NCBI GenBank assembly: GCA_958009055.1
Contig: OY253662.1
Coordinates: 486,210-550,209 of the forward strand
Source: Choricystis sp. odSpoLacu1
Lineage: Eukaryota > Chlorophyta > Trebouxiophyceae
Direction: 5' to 3'
DNA: 64,000 nt
Every line of letters begins with the position of its first letter. Within the stretch, counting starts at the first letter, position 1. The position numbers and the translations under genes are program-made. The notes beneath the pieces were generated by a model. It ran no database searches, was not told the origin of the DNA, and saw only the letters and a program-made list of their open reading frames with translations. Shown here in pieces: positions 31,401 through 44,280 of the stretch.

Positions 31401-32721
31401 CGGCACGGTGACGGGCGCGACGCCTACTTCTCTGACCGTCGCGTTTTCCTCGCCGCCGGGCCTCGGCAATCTCACGGCTGTGGTGACGTCGTTTGGCGGG
31501 GCCAGCGACGCGGCTGTGCAGGTGGCCACCGTGGTGGCCGCACCGACCGTCGTTGTCAACACGTCCAACCTGGCCCAAGACGCGCCGACACTCGTCATCG
31601 CCGGCACCGGTTTCGACGCGTCGACGCCGTCGGCCAACGTGGTGGCCTTGAGCAGCGGCAACGGCACGGTGACGGGCGCGACGCCTACTTCTCTGACCGT
31701 CGCGTTTTCCTCGCCGCCGAGCCTTGGCGATCTCACGGCTGTTGTGACGTCGTTTGGCGGGGCCAGCGGCACGGCTGTGCAGGTGGCCACCGTCGTGGCC
31801 CCACCCCCGAAGCTGGCTGCTGTGATTTATGGCGGCGGCATCTACACGAGTTCCAACTTTGGCGGGACGTGGACTCCGTCGACCTCTGGTCTGCCTGCGT
31901 CGGGTCTCTGGTATTCGATCACGTCGTCGTCGGACGGCACGAAGCTGGCTGCTGTGATTTATGGCGGCGGCATCTACACGAGTTCCAACTCTGGCGGGAC
32001 GTGGACTCCGGCGACCTCTGGTCTACCTGCGTCGGGTCTCTGGTATTCGATCACGTCGTCGTCGGACGGCACGAAGCTGGCTGCTGTGGTTTATGGCGGC
32101 GGCATCTACACGAGTTCCAACTCTGGCGGGACGTGGACTCAGTCGACCGCTGGTAACGCCTTGTGGCGTTCGATCACGTCGTCGCCGGACGGCACGAAGC
32201 TGGCTGCTGTGGTTATACGCGGCGGCATCTACACGAGTTCCAACTCTGGCGGGACGTGGACTCCGGCGACCTCTGGTCTGCCTGCGTCGGGTCTCTGGTA
32301 TTCGATCACGTCGTCGTCGGACGGCACCAAGCTGGCTGCTGTGGTTATATACGGCGGCATCTACACGAGTTCCAACTCTGGCGGGACGTGGACTCGGTCG
32401 ACCTCTGGTCTACCTGCGTCGGCCAGCTGGGAATCCATCACGTCGTCGGCGGACGGCACGAAGCTGGCTGCTGTGGTTGCTGGCGGCGGCATCTACACGA
32501 GTTCCAACTCTGGCGGGACGTGGACTCCGGCGACCTCTGGTCTACCTGCGTCGGCTTACTGGGTATCGATCACGTCGTCGTCGGACGGCACGAAGCTGGC
32601 TGCTGTGGTTTTAGGCGGCGGCATCTACACGAGTTCCAACTCTGGCGGGACGTGGACTCAGTCGACCTCTGGTCTGCCGAGTGACAAGCTCGATTGGATT
32701 TCGATCACGTTGTCAGCGTGA
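28415..32721 (+). CDS. Secreted IPT/TIG-repeat plus Asp-box repeat protein, unit 4 (spliced)
   Basis: Exons 28415-28427, 28580-28626, 28913-29183 and 29279-32721 predict 1257 residues. There are seven 87-residue repeats (345-953); the sixth has a PPGLG variant turn in place of PPSLG. The seven Asp-box repeats begin with three tyrosine variants (YGGGI). The total length equals that of unit 2 only by coincidence: unit 2 has the 9-bp deletion and a slightly longer Asp-box region. N-terminus and early stop are as in the other copies. Confidence 0.8.
29980..31806 (+). repeat. 261-bp coding repeat array, 7 copies
   Basis: Seven full-length copies. The repeat types and their order match the first copies of the unit 5 array closely. 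Confidence 0.95.
31810..32718 (+). repeat. Seven Asp-box coding repeats, unit 4
   Basis: Seven repeats; the variable codon reads Y, Y, Y, I, I, A, L. Confidence 0.85.
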
Positions 32722-32722
32722 C

Positions 32723-33010
32723 ACGAGTTCCAACTCTGGCGGGACGTGGACTCCGGCGACCTCTGGTCTACCTGCGTCGGCTTACTGGGGATCGATCACG
32801 TCGTCGTCGGACGGCACGAAGCTGGCTGCTGTGATTTTTGGCGGCGGCATCTACACGAGTTCCGACTCTGGCGGGACGTGGACTCCGTATGTGCTGGCGT
32901 ACAAGTCGTCTGTGTGAGGCAACATGACCGCGGCGGGCACCGTTAACGAGTACTTGTTTGCCGCCATGTCGGGCGTGAGGTACACGTTCAGCATGAACAA
33001 CACCTGCTAA
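32723..33010 (+). pseudogene. Out-of-frame C-terminal remnant, unit 4
   Basis: Same sequence and same two stops as in unit 1. Confidence 0.62.
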
Positions 33011-34166
33011 ACAACACGACACCCAATTGTGCATAGATCATGTCGACCTCCCTGTGGCTCACGAAACCGCACACATGCCACTGTGGCACCCCCCCTCTCC
33101 CCCTTTTTTCGACCCCTTTTTTTCAAACACCATTTCATGTGTTTTACGTGGCACCCACGACCCGCCCGGCTGGTGCAACAACGCCGGCCAACATCGGCGC
33201 GCGTTGTGGTCGTCCTGCTGGATGACAAAATCGCGCGACTGGATCGGGGGAACAACCACCCCCCTCCCGCCGTCGTCCTCCCTCCCCCCCCCCCCCCCCG
33301 CCCCCTTCCGTCCAGCCTTTGCTGGAATGAAGGGGGCGGGGGGGGGAGGGGTGGGTGATGGCGACGTACGGCATTTCCCCCCTCCGACCTTTTCTTTCGT
33401 TTTAGACCGCACCCTCCCCTCCACCCGCCCGCCCCCCTTCCCGCACTTCCCACCCTCCCCCATCCACACGAGGAAAGAGAGTTCTGAACTCTTGTTGCCT
33501 TGTTTTTTTTCTTCAAGTTTCATCAGTGCCTGGTGCACCAGCCCTGAAATCACTCGACTCTAGCGCGCCACTGTGGCCACCAAGCGGTGTCTGTGTTTCG
33601 AGCGGCCTTTTTTTATCAATTTTGTGTAACGCATGCCCGGCTGCTTTGTGTGGCCGCCAACTGTGCCAACATGAGGGTGCGCCCCCGCGTGGTGGGGCAG
33701 GTTTTGTGGCGGGCGTCATTCCACAGGTGATGGGCGTGTGTTTTCCTATTTCCTTTGTCACGCCCGGGACGTGGCTCTGGGGTTGAGCGGGTCGGCCGCA
33801 GAGGCCGCAGAGAGGGACCACCATCAAAACAACAGGATTTTGTTGGTGCAAAGAACGTGGTACGGACGCGACGTCTCTCTCTACGGCTCTGCACCCCCAC
33901 ACTCCACCCACTTCCCCCCCCCCCCCCTCCTGCGCACCCGCGCGCGGCCCTCATCCCACTCTTCCACTGGTCTCGAGTGATACGCACGACTTTGTACCGC
34001 CCGCCCTGGCGCGCACACTGGTGGGTGGCGTTGGTTTGGGGCGGGGCGGGGCAGCAGACGCGCGTGCGTGTGTCTCGCAAGATGGCGACGAATCAGACTG
34101 CATCCAACGCGCGGCGCCCCAATCGCGGCTCGCTCGCACGCGCGGCGTGCGTCCTTGCGCGCCCGC

Positions 34167-34201
34167 TTAGGGTTAGGGTTAGGGTTAGGGTTAGGGTTAG
34201 G
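34167..34201 (+). repeat. Interstitial telomeric tract, unit 4 (5 x TTAGGG)
   Basis: Five perfect TTAGGG plus TTAGG. Confidence 0.97.
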
Positions 34202-34320
34202 CTGGGGTGGGGCTGGAGTGGGTGCGCGTGGGGGTGGGAGAGGAGGGGGCGCGCGGGGGGCTCTCTCTCCGTCGCGCCGAGCGAGAGAGAGCCGTCGAGC
34301 ACGAGAGAGCGCGGCAGGCG

Positions 34321-34587
34321 GTGCTGCTCGGCGTCGTGGTGCACCTGGGCAGCATGCTGGGGGGGCATTATGTCGCGTACGTGCGGCGGGATGTCGACGC
34401 CAAGAAGAAGAAGAAGAAAAATGACGAGGACGAGGGTGGCGACGACTCGCCATCCACCACCACCACCACCCAATGTTACCGGGCGTCCGACTCGCACGTG
34501 GCCGCGGTGGGCGAGGCCGAGGTGCTGGCGTGTGAGGCGTACATTCTGTTGTATGGGCGGGTGGAGGAGGAGGTGGAGAGAGGGTGA
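34321..34587 (+). pseudogene. Ubiquitin-specific protease C-terminal fragment, unit 4
   Basis: Same open fragment as in unit 2. Confidence 0.78.
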
Positions 34588-34702
34588 GAGAGAGAGGAGG
34601 GGGTTCAGTTTTTCGTTTTGCACGGGGGCCTCTGTTATTGCACAGTGGGGAAAAGGTCGATGGCGGGGTCTGTTGTTGTTGGGGGGTGTTAGCGGAAGAA
34701 GA

Positions 34703-35419
34703 GGGTTTGGCGAGAAGATCGTGCTCAGCCTCAACGCGGTCGGCGCCGTGTTCTCTGCGACCGCGACACAACTCACTGTCACACTCTCGACGGCGCCGAC
34801 GAGCACGGGCGCTCTCACCGCCGTGGTTACGTAGTCCGGTACCTCCTCTGGTGCGGCAGTGCAGGTGGCCACCATCGTTGCCGCGCCGACTGTGACTCAA
34901 AACACTGCCAACATTTTACTCAGTGCTGTGCTGAATCGTGGCACGGCCGGCAGTGCGTCCTCAGCGACGGCGACGCAGTTGACAGTTACTTTTACGACGG
35001 CTCCGACGAGCGCTGGCGCGATGACCGCCGTGGACACGTCTTTCGGCGGCGCCAGCGGCTCGACAGTGCAGGTTGCAACGGTAGCGACCCAGTTCAATCA
35101 ACCGGGCCTTTTAACCATTGAGAATGGTGACGCATTCGTGCCAAATTTCGGTGGGAGCTCTGTTTCAATTTGTCAGGTCAGCGGGACGCCGCCGACGCTC
35201 AGTGGGTGCTCCTACTCGGGCAGCGGCTTTTTGCAGCCTGTTGCAATCACTTTGGACGGCTTGGGACATGCGTACATCGTTAATTTCGGCACTCCTGACA
35301 TCTCGGTGTGTACCGTCACGGGTTCATCGCCTCCCCCGCTGACCTCCTGCTCAACTTCTGGCAGTGAAGGGTTAGGGTTAGGTTTTGGTAGGAAAGGAGG
35401 CGGCAGGCGGATTATGTAG
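34703..35419 (+). pseudogene. Broken IPT/TIG plus NHL-like gene, unit 4
   Basis: Same relic with the same TAG; conserved part ends at 35368. Confidence 0.7.
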
Positions 35420-35992
35420 CTAACCAAAATTGACAAGTACGCAAAGACGCCAACAATCAAGTTCGCAAAGACGCCAACAATCCTCTCGCCCGCCGTTGGG
35501 GAGCGGCTGCAGCCCGGTACCCGCCCGTCTGATGAATCGTTGGGGTCATACAGAGCTTGTCGGTGGAAGAGGGATGGAGTGAGGGGGAGAGGAGGAGTGC
35601 TGCTGGGGGTGTGCGCGACGGCGAGGTTGAGAGCGAAACCACAGACGCGTCGACGACGACGACGCACTTTTTCGCTGCTTGTTGGTCGCCCGCCCTCTGA
35701 AACCACGTTTCTGACACCAAATGCACACCCACCTGGCAGTCCGCTCCGTGTGGGCGCCGCTGGCGTGGCGTGGGGGTAGGGGGGGGTTGCGCGCGGGCAG
35801 AGGAGCCAGTGTTAAAACGTGTCCGGCACAACGTGACGAAAACGTGTCGAAAACGTGACAAAACGGGACGAAACGGGACGAAACGGGACAAAACATCAAC
35901 GCAGCGATAGAACAGGACAAAACTCACTCTTCACTGCTGCGTTTTTTGTGGCAACTCGTCTCTGGGTTTTCCTTCCCCGCACTCAACACGCC

Positions 35993-36031
35993 ATGCTGCC
36001 CTTGCTATTCGTCTCCCTCGTGCTGGCGCAG
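35993..36031 (+). other. Orphan signal-peptide exon, unit 4
   Basis: Same 13 codons and GTGAGC donor as in unit 1. Confidence 0.38.
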
Positions 36032-36128
36032 GTGAGCTGGGGCGGGCGTGGTTTTCTGCGTCGAAAGGGGGGGGGGGGAGGGCGAGAGCGAGATGAATTT
36101 CGTTTTGCGCGCGCGCGCGCCCCGGGGT

Positions 36129-36703
36129 TCACCGGCACGCCGCCCGTCCCCGGCCCCACACACGCGACACGAGCTGCAGGCAGCGGTTTGTGGGGCTGCC
36201 TTCATGCGGAGGTGGCTGCGCGCCGCGTGGGGCGCGGCGGCGAGTGTCTTTGTTTTTGGCGCTGTTGTGGTGAGGCGACTTCTGCTGCGCGAGCGCGTGG
36301 GCGCCGCCAGACGCCACCCACTGGGGCGGGGAGGTGGGGGAGGCGGCGGAGGAGGGGACGTCGGCGCCGCCCTGTGGAGAGAAGAGGGGAGGGACACAGG
36401 GGGGAGGGGGCGGGTGTGTGGGTGCGACGTCGGCCGCACACCACAACTCCCACCCTTCTCTCTCACCAACCCTCAAACCATCCTCACCTCCATCTCGCAC
36501 GGCGCCTCGACATCGGGGGCGGGCGCGGCCTGAGTGAACGGCACCGCCTCACTCACGCCCGCCCGCCGCCGTGGCACGATGTTGCCTGCGCCTCCGGCCG
36601 TCGCAGCAGGCTCGACGACGGCATCGTCATCCGCGAACGCGGTGTCGCGCTCCCGCTTGCGTGTGGGTGCGGCCGGCGCGGTGCGGCGGCCGCGCAGCGG
36701 CAT
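36129..36703 (-). CDS. Hypothetical two-exon minus-strand gene, unit 4
   Basis: Exons 36703-36488 and 36371-36129; predicted protein identical to unit 1. Confidence 0.4.
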
Positions 36704-36965
36704 GGATGTGAGAGCAGAGAAGAGGGGCGGAAACTAGGGGTGGGCGGGGGGCGCCATTGAGGGTGCGTGTGTGTGTGGAGTGGAGTGGGTGCGCGTGGGG
36801 GTGGGAGAGGAGGGGGCGCGCGGGGGGCTCTCTCTCCGTCGCGCCGAGTGAGAGAGAGCCGTCGAGCGCGAGAGAGCGCGGCAGGCGGTGCTGCGAGAGG
36901 AGGCACACCTCGACGCCTCTTTTTGTTTGCTCCTCACTTTCTCCTCCTTTCCCCGGTTTCGGAAG

Positions 36966-37323
36966 GGCCCAGCCTTGGCGCCAAGCCAGCAGGGGGGGAG
37001 GAGGGGGCAGCCCCCCCTGCCCAGCGCGCCGTCGACCGCGGCGGCGGCGACCGCTGCGGCACGGGCGGTGTCGTCGGCTTTTGTGGTCGGACGTCACCAG
37101 GGCTGCTGCCAGGATTTTGGGCGGGGCCTGGTGTCGGCCACCAGCGACACACACGTGTGTGCAGCAGCAGGGGGGGGCTGCAGGCAAGAGCACTTTGCGC
37201 GCAGCGCGTCTTTCGAAAACACTTAGTTACAGTTACAGTTCGTTACAGTTCTTACAGTTCGTTTTCAAACAAAACACCTTTTGGCGTCCTTTTCCCGCCC
37301 TCCACCCCCCAAATCATCCTGCC
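36966..37323 (+). promoter_or_regulatory. Leader/promoter region, unit 5
   Basis: Same elements as in unit 1: palindrome 36974-36985, CACGTG palindrome 37148-37161, TTACAG cluster about 37227-37255. Confidence 0.48.
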
Positions 37324-40300
37324 ATGAAGCTGTCAGGTACGAACAAAGGGCTGGGCAGGGTCAACGAGAGTCGACGTGAGCGGGGAGGCTGCGGCTTTGC
37401 CCGCCAAAGGGGAAGCCGCCCATGCGACGATGTGGGGCCGGCTCGGCGCCCGACAACACACCCCTTTCCCGTACCTTCACCCTCACAGCGTGCATGTTGA
37501 TTGCCCTGATGGCGGCGACTGCGTCTGCGCAGACGGTGAGTCTGAAAATGGTGGGGGTTTGGCTTCCAAAGCGGAGCGCGCGTGAGGAGCGCGCGCGGAG
37601 CGCGAAACTCTGCGACACGCAGTGCGCGGCGTGCAGTCTTGGATTGCATAAAATGCGTTTTGCTACGTCGGTGGGATGTTGCCGCACGCCGCGCCAGCGG
37701 CTGAGAGTTTGCACGCAGTATCGCAAGATGGAGGGGAAACTGCCACCCTGGGGCGCAACAAAGGAAGCTGCCTTTTTTGCGTGTGTTCAAAAACCACGCC
37801 CCCCCTTCCCTCTCTCTGCAGGCCGCCACGCTGGACGCAACCATCGCCAACAAGACGGCCGACGTGCTGGCTGCGGTCAACGCTGCAGAGAAAGCGGTGG
37901 TGTTCGCGTCGTTGAGCGCCAAGCCTGACATCACTGTCGTGGCGGCGACGCTGGCGGCGTCCAACAATTTAGCCTCCGGCTCCGCCTTGACGGTGGTTCA
38001 ACCGTCACCCGCCACGCCGACCGTGCCATCAGGCACCCTGCAGTGCCTGGTGAACGCGGACGGCGTGGTGGTTGGGCTGGTGGGCAGCAACGGTAAGGGG
38101 AACGAGGGGTGGAGAGGGGGCAGTGTGTGTTTTGTTTCTTTTCAACCCCGACCCTCCACTCCCACCCCAAACCCCTCCCACCCACAGGCAACTACGCGTG
38201 CTCCACCACTGCCGACACGTCCGTGCCCATTCCCATTGGCGACGGCTACATCAGCGGCTTGAAAGTGGCGGTCGCCAAGGTCGGGCCGCCGTATGTCGGC
38301 AAGCTTGTCGTCAGTGTCACGCCTCGCGGCGGCGGCTGGCCCGCCACCTACACGTGCGGTTCGGGGGGCGGCTTGCCTGTGACTCTGTTGTCGCCCTTGC
38401 AAGCGTTGTTGCTCTATGACTCGCGGGTTGGGTGCGTGGGCGCGCCGGCGTCTGGCGGTGGCCGCCGCCGCCTGGCGTCATCTGCCACCGCGTTGAACGT
38501 GTCCAGCCTGCTGTTGGAGGTGGCCTTGCGTCCAGTGGCGGCTGACGCTCCTGTACCGACTCTTCTGCTGAACGGCGTGCCAGTGGCCGGGGAGGTGCCG
38601 ACGCCGACGCCGTCCTCGCCCACCGTCACACCAAGCACAGCCAGCCGCGCCATCAACTCGGCAGCAGCACTGATCATCACAGGCTCTGGATTTGACGCCG
38701 CGGCAGCTGGCAACGCGGTCACACTCAGCCTTGATGCAGTCGGCAATGTGACGTCGGCGACGTCCAACCGACTCGACGTCACGCTGACGACGGCTCCCAC
38801 GAGCGTTGGCTCGCTGACCGCCATCGTGACATCGTTTGGTGTGTCCAGCGGGCCGGCTGTGCAGGTAGCGACCGTCGTGGCCCCACCAACCGTCGTTGTC
38901 AACACGTCCAGCCGTGCCCTAGACGCGCCGACACTCGTCATCGCCGGCACCGGTTTCGACGCGTCGACGCCGTCGGCCAACGTGGTGGCCTTGAGCAGCG
39001 GCAACGGCACGGTGACGGGCGCGACGCCTACTTCTCTGACCGTCGCGTTTTCCTCGCCGCCGAGCCTTGGCAATCTCACGGCTGTGGTGACGTCGTTCGG
39101 CGGGGCCAGCGGCGCGGCTGTGCAGGTGGCCACCGTGGTGGCCGCACCGACCGTCGTTGTCAACACGTCCAGCCGTGCCCAAGACGCGCCGACACTCGTC
39201 ATCGCCGGCACCGGTTTCGACGCGTCGACGCCGTCGGCCAACGTGGTGGCCTTGAGCAGCGGCAACGGCACGGTGACGGGCGCGACGCCTACTTCTCTGA
39301 CCGTCGCGTTTTCCTCGCCGCCGAGCCTCGGCAATCTCACGGCTGTGGTGACGTCGTTCGGCGGGGCCAGCGTCGCCCCTGTGCAGGTGGCCACCGTGGT
39401 GGCCGCACCGACCGTCGTTGTCAACACGTCCAGCCGTGCCCAAGACGCGCCGACACTCGTCATCGCCGGCACCGGTTTCGACGCGTCGACGCCGTCGGCC
39501 AACGTGGTGGCCTTGAGCGGCGGCAACGGCACGGTGACCGGCGCGACGCCTACTTCTCTGACCGTCGCGTTTTCCTCGCCGCCGAGCCTTGGCGATCTCA
39601 CGGCTGTGGTGACGTCGTTCGGCGGGGCCAGCGGCGCGGCTGTGCAGGTGGCCACCGTCGTGGCCCCACCGACCGTCGTTGTCAACACGTCCAGCCGTGC
39701 CCTAGACGCGCCGACACTCGTCATCGCCGGCACCGGTTTCGACGCGTCGACGCCGTCGGCCAACGTGGTGGCCTTGAGCAGCGGCAACGGCACGGTGACG
39801 GGCGCGACGCCTACTTCTCTGACCGTCGCGTTTTCCTCGCCGCCGAGCCTCGGCAATCTCACGGCTGTGGTGACGTCGTTTGGCGGGGCCAGCGGCGCGG
39901 CTGTGCAGGTGGCCACCGTGGTGGCCGCACCGACCGTCGTTGTCAACACGTCCAACCTGGCCCAAGACGCGCCGACACTCGTCATCGCCGGCACCGGTTT
40001 CGACGCGTCGACGCCGTCGGCCAACGTGGTGGCCTTGAGCAGCGGCAACGGCACGGTGACGGGCGCGACGCCTACTTCTCTGACCGTCGCGTTTTCCTCG
40101 CCGCCGAGCCTTGGCGATCTCACGGCTGTCGTGACGTCGTTCGGCGGGGCCAGCGACGCGGCTGTGCAGGTGGCCATCGTCGTGGCCGCACCGACCGTCG
40201 TTGTCAACACGTCCAGCCTGGCCCAAGACGCGCCGACACTGGTCATCGCCGGCACCGGTTTCGACGCGTCGACGCCGTCGGCCAACGTGGTGGCTTTGAG

Positions 40301-43300
40301 CAGCGGCAACGGCACGGTGACGGGCGCGACGCCTACTTCTCTGACCGTCGCGTTTTCCTCGCCGCCGGGCCTCGGCAATCTCACGGCTGTGGTGACGTCG
40401 TTTGGCGGGGCCAGCGGCGCGGCTGTGCAGGTGGCCACCGTGGTGGCCGCACCGACCGTCGTTGTCAACACGTCCAACCTGGCCCAAGACGCGCCGACAC
40501 TCGTCATCGCCGGCACCGGTTTCGACGCGTCGACGCCGTCGGCCAACGTGGTGGCCTTGAGCAGCGGCAACGGCACGGTGACGGGCGCGACGCCTACTTC
40601 TCTGACCGTCGCGTTTTCCTCGCCGCCGAGCCTTGGCGATCTCACGGCTGTCGTGACGTCGTTCGGCGGGGCCAGCGACGCGGCTGTGCAGGTAGCGACC
40701 GTCGTGGCCCCACCAACCGTCGTTGTCAACACGTCCAGCCGTGCCCTAGACGCGCCGACACTCGTCATCGCCGGCACCGGTTTCGACGCGTCGACGCCGT
40801 CGGCCAACGTGGTGGCCTTGAGCAGCGGCAACGGCACGGTGACGGGCGCGACGCCTACTTCTCTGACCGTCGCGTTTTCCTCGCCGCCGAGCCTTGGCGA
40901 TCTCACGGCTGTGGTGACGTCGTTCGGCGGGGCCAGCGGCGCGGCTGTGCAGGTGGCCACCGTGGTGGCCGCACCGACCGTCGTTGTCAACACGTCCAGC
41001 CGTGCCCAAGACGCGCCGACACTCGTCATCGCCGGCACCGGTTTCGACGCGTCGACGCCGTCGGCCAACGTGGTGGCCTTGAGCAGCGGCAACGGCACGG
41101 TGACGGGCGCGACGCCTACTTCTCTGACCGTCGCGTTTTCCTCGCCGCCGAGCCTCGGCAATCTCACGGCTGTGGTGACGTCGTTCGGCGGGGCCAGCGG
41201 CGCGGCTGTGCAGGTGGCCACCGTGGTGGCCGCACCGACCGTCGTTGTCAACACGTCCAGCCGTGCCCTAGACGCGCCGACACTGGTCATCGCCGGCACC
41301 GGTTTCGACGCGTCGACGCCGTCGGCCAACGTGGTGGCCTTGAGCAGCGGCAACGGCACGGTGACGGGCGCGACGCCTACTTCTCTGACCGTCGCGTTTT
41401 CCTCGCCGCCGAGCCTTGGCGATCTCACGGCTGTGGTGACGTCGTTCGGCGGGGCCAGCGGCGCGGCTGTGCAGGTGGCCACCGTCGTGGCCGCACCGAC
41501 CGTCGTTGTCAACACGTCCAGCCGTGCCCAAGACGCGCCGACACTCGTCATCGCCGGCACCGGTTTCGACGCGTCGACGCCGTCGGCCAACGTGGTGGCC
41601 TTGAGCAGCGGCAACGGCACGGTGACCGGCGCGACGCCTACTTCTCTGACCGTCGCGTTTTCCTCGCCGCCGAGCCTTGGCGATCTCACGGCTGTGGTGA
41701 CGTCGTTCGGCGGGGCCAGCTGCGCGGCTGTGCAGGTGGCCACCGTCGTGGCCGCACCGACCGTCGTTGTCAACACGTCCAGCCGTGCCCTAGACGCGCC
41801 GACACTCGTCATCGCCGGCACCGGTTTCGACGCGTCGACGCCGTCGGCCAACGTGGTGGCCTTGAGCAGCGGCAACGGCACGGTGACGGGCGCGACGCCT
41901 ACTTCTCTGACCGTCGCGTTTTCCTTGCCGCCGAGCCTCGGCAATCTCACGGCTGTGGTGACGTCGTTTGGCGGGGCCAGCGGCGCGGCTGTGCAGGTGG
42001 CCACCGTGGTGGCTGCACCGACCGTCGTTGTCAACACGTCCAACCTGGCCCAAGACGCGCCGACACTCGTCATCGCCGGCACCGGTTTCGACGCGTCGAC
42101 GCCGTCGGCCAACGTGGTGGCCTTGAGCAGCGGCAACGGCACGGTGACGGGCGCGACGCCTACTTCTCTGACCGTCGCGTTTTCCTCGCCGCCGAGCCTT
42201 GGCGATCTCACGGCTGTCGTGACGTCGTTCGGCGGGGCCAGCGACGCGGCTGTGCAGGTGGCCATCGTCGTGGCCGCACCGACCGTCGTTGTCAACACGT
42301 CCAGCCTGGCCCAAGACGCGCCGACACTGGTCATCGCCGGCACCGGTTTCGACGCGTCGACGCCGTCGGCCAACGTGGTGGCTTTGAGCAGCGGCAACGG
42401 CACGGTGACGGGCGCGACGCCTACTTCTCTGACCGTCGCGTTTTCCTCGCCGCCGAGCCTCGGCAATCTCACGGCTGTGGTGACGTCGTTTGGCGGGGCC
42501 AGCGGCGCGGCTGTGCAGGTGGCCACCGTGGTGGCCGCACCGACCGTCGTTGTCAACACGTCCAACCTGGCCCAAGACGCGCCGACACTCGTCATCGCCG
42601 GCACCGGTTTCGACGCGTCGACGCCGTCGGCCAACGTGGTGGCCTTGAGCAGCGGCAACGGCACGGTGACGGGCGCGACGCCTACTTCTCTGACCGTCGC
42701 GTTTTCCTCGCCGCCGAGCCTTGGCGATCTCACGGCTGTCGTGACGTCGTTCGGCGGGGCCAGCGACGCGGCTGTGCAGGTGGCCATCGTCGTGGCCGCA
42801 CCGACCGTCGTTGTCAACACGTCCAGCCTGGCCCAAGACGCGCCGACACTGGTCATCGCCGGCACCGGTTTCGACGCGTCGACGCCGTCGGCCAACGTGG
42901 TGGCTTTGAGCAGCGGCAACGGCACGGTGACGGGCGCGACGCCTACTTCTCTGACCGTCGCGTTTTCCTCGCCGCCGAGCCTTGGCGATCTCACGGCTGT
43001 TGTGACGTCGTTTGGCGGGGCCAGCGGCACGGCTGTGCAGGTGGCCACCGTCGTGGCCCCACCCCCGAAGCTGGCTGCTGTGATTTATGGCGGCGGCATC
43101 TACACGAGTTCCAACTTTGGCGGGACGTGGACTCCGTCGACCTCTGGTCTGCCTGCGTCGGCCATATGGTTTTCGATCACGTCGTCGTCGGACGGCACGA
43201 AGCTGGCTGCTGTGGTTGCTGGCGGCGGCATCTACACGAGTTCCAACTCTGGCGGGACGTGGACTCCGGCGACCTCTGGTCTACCTGCGTCGGCTTACTG

Positions 43301-43991
43301 GGGATCGATCACGTCGTCGTCGGACGGCACGAAGCTGGCTGCTGTGGTTATATACGGCGGCATCTACACGAGTTCCAACTCTGGCGGGACGTGGACTCGG
43401 TCGACCTCTGGTCTACCTGCGTCGGCCAGCTGGGAATCCATCACGTCGTCGGCGGACGGCACGAAGCTGGCTGCTGTGGTTGCTGGCGGCGGCATCTACA
43501 CGAGTTCCAACTCTGGCGGGACGTGGACTCCGGCGACCTCTGGTCTACCTGCGTCGGCTTACTGGGTATCGATCACGTCGTCGTCGGACGGCACGAAGCT
43601 GGCTGCTGTGGTTTTAGGCGGCGGCATCTACACGAGTTCCAACTCTGGCGGGACGTGGACTCAGTCGACCTCTGGTCTGCCGAGTGACAAGCTCGATTGG
43701 ATTTCGATCACGTCGTCGTCGGACGGCACGAAGCTGGCTGCTGTGGTTTATGGCGGCGGCATCTACACGAGTTCCAACTCTGGCGGGACGTGGACTCTGG
43801 CGACCTCTGGTCTGCCTGGGTCGGCCAGCTGGCGTTCGATCACGTCGTCGCCGGACGGCACGAAGCTGGCTGCTGTGATTTTTGGCGGCGGCATCTACAC
43901 GAGTTCCAACTCTGGCGGGACGTGGACTCAGTCGACCTCTGGTCTGCCGAGTGACAAGCTCGATTGGATTTCGATCACGTTGTCAGCGTGA
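37324..43991 (+). CDS. Secreted IPT/TIG-repeat plus Asp-box repeat protein, unit 5 (spliced; longest)
   Basis: Exons 37324-37336, 37489-37535, 37822-38092 and 38188-43991 predict 2044 residues. There are sixteen 87-residue repeats (345-1736), then again only seven Asp-box repeats. The end of repeat 7 (about 40686-40720) carries the base signature that otherwise occurs only where the divergent first repeat meets repeat 1. The array therefore looks like a 7-copy and a 9-copy array joined by unequal crossover. Repeat 11 has a Gly-to-Cys change (GGASCAA, near 41721), the only cysteine in any 87-residue repeat in the window. Confidence 0.8.
38889..43064 (+). repeat. 261-bp coding repeat array, 16 copies
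   Basis: Sixteen copies. The junction of copies 7 and 8 carries the array-start signature (GGTAGCGACC followed by CCACCAACC), and copies 13-14 and 15-16 form similar pairs. Confidence 0.95.
43068..43988 (+). repeat. Seven Asp-box coding repeats, unit 5
   Basis: Seven repeats; the variable codon reads Y, A, I, A, L, Y, F. Confidence 0.85.
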
Positions 43992-43992
43992 C

Positions 43993-44280
43993 ACGAGTTC
44001 CAACTCTGGCGGGACGTGGACTCCGGCGACCTCTGGTCTACCTGCGTCGGCTTACTGGGGATCGATCACGTCGTCGTCGGACGGCACGAAGCTGGCTGCT
44101 GTGATTTTTGGCGGCGGCATCTACACGAGTTCCGACTCTGGCGGGACGTGGACTCCGTATGTGCTGGCGTACAAGTCGTCTGTGTGAGGCAACATGACCG
44201 CGGCGGGCACCGTTAACGAGTACTTGTTTGCCGCCATGTCGGGCGTGAGGTACACGTTCAGCATGAACAACACCTGCTAA
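43993..44280 (+). pseudogene. Out-of-frame C-terminal remnant, unit 5
   Basis: Same sequence and same two stops as in unit 1. Confidence 0.62.

Larger units (their letters stand above)
28057..36965 (+). repeat. Array unit 4
   Basis: Blocks: leader 28057-28414; gene 28415-32721; tail 32723-33010; spacer 33011-34166; interstitial telomere 34167-34201; relic block to 36780; 114-bp repeat copy 36781-36894. It has seven 261-bp repeats. Its length equals that of unit 2, but the repeat content differs. Confidence 0.95.
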
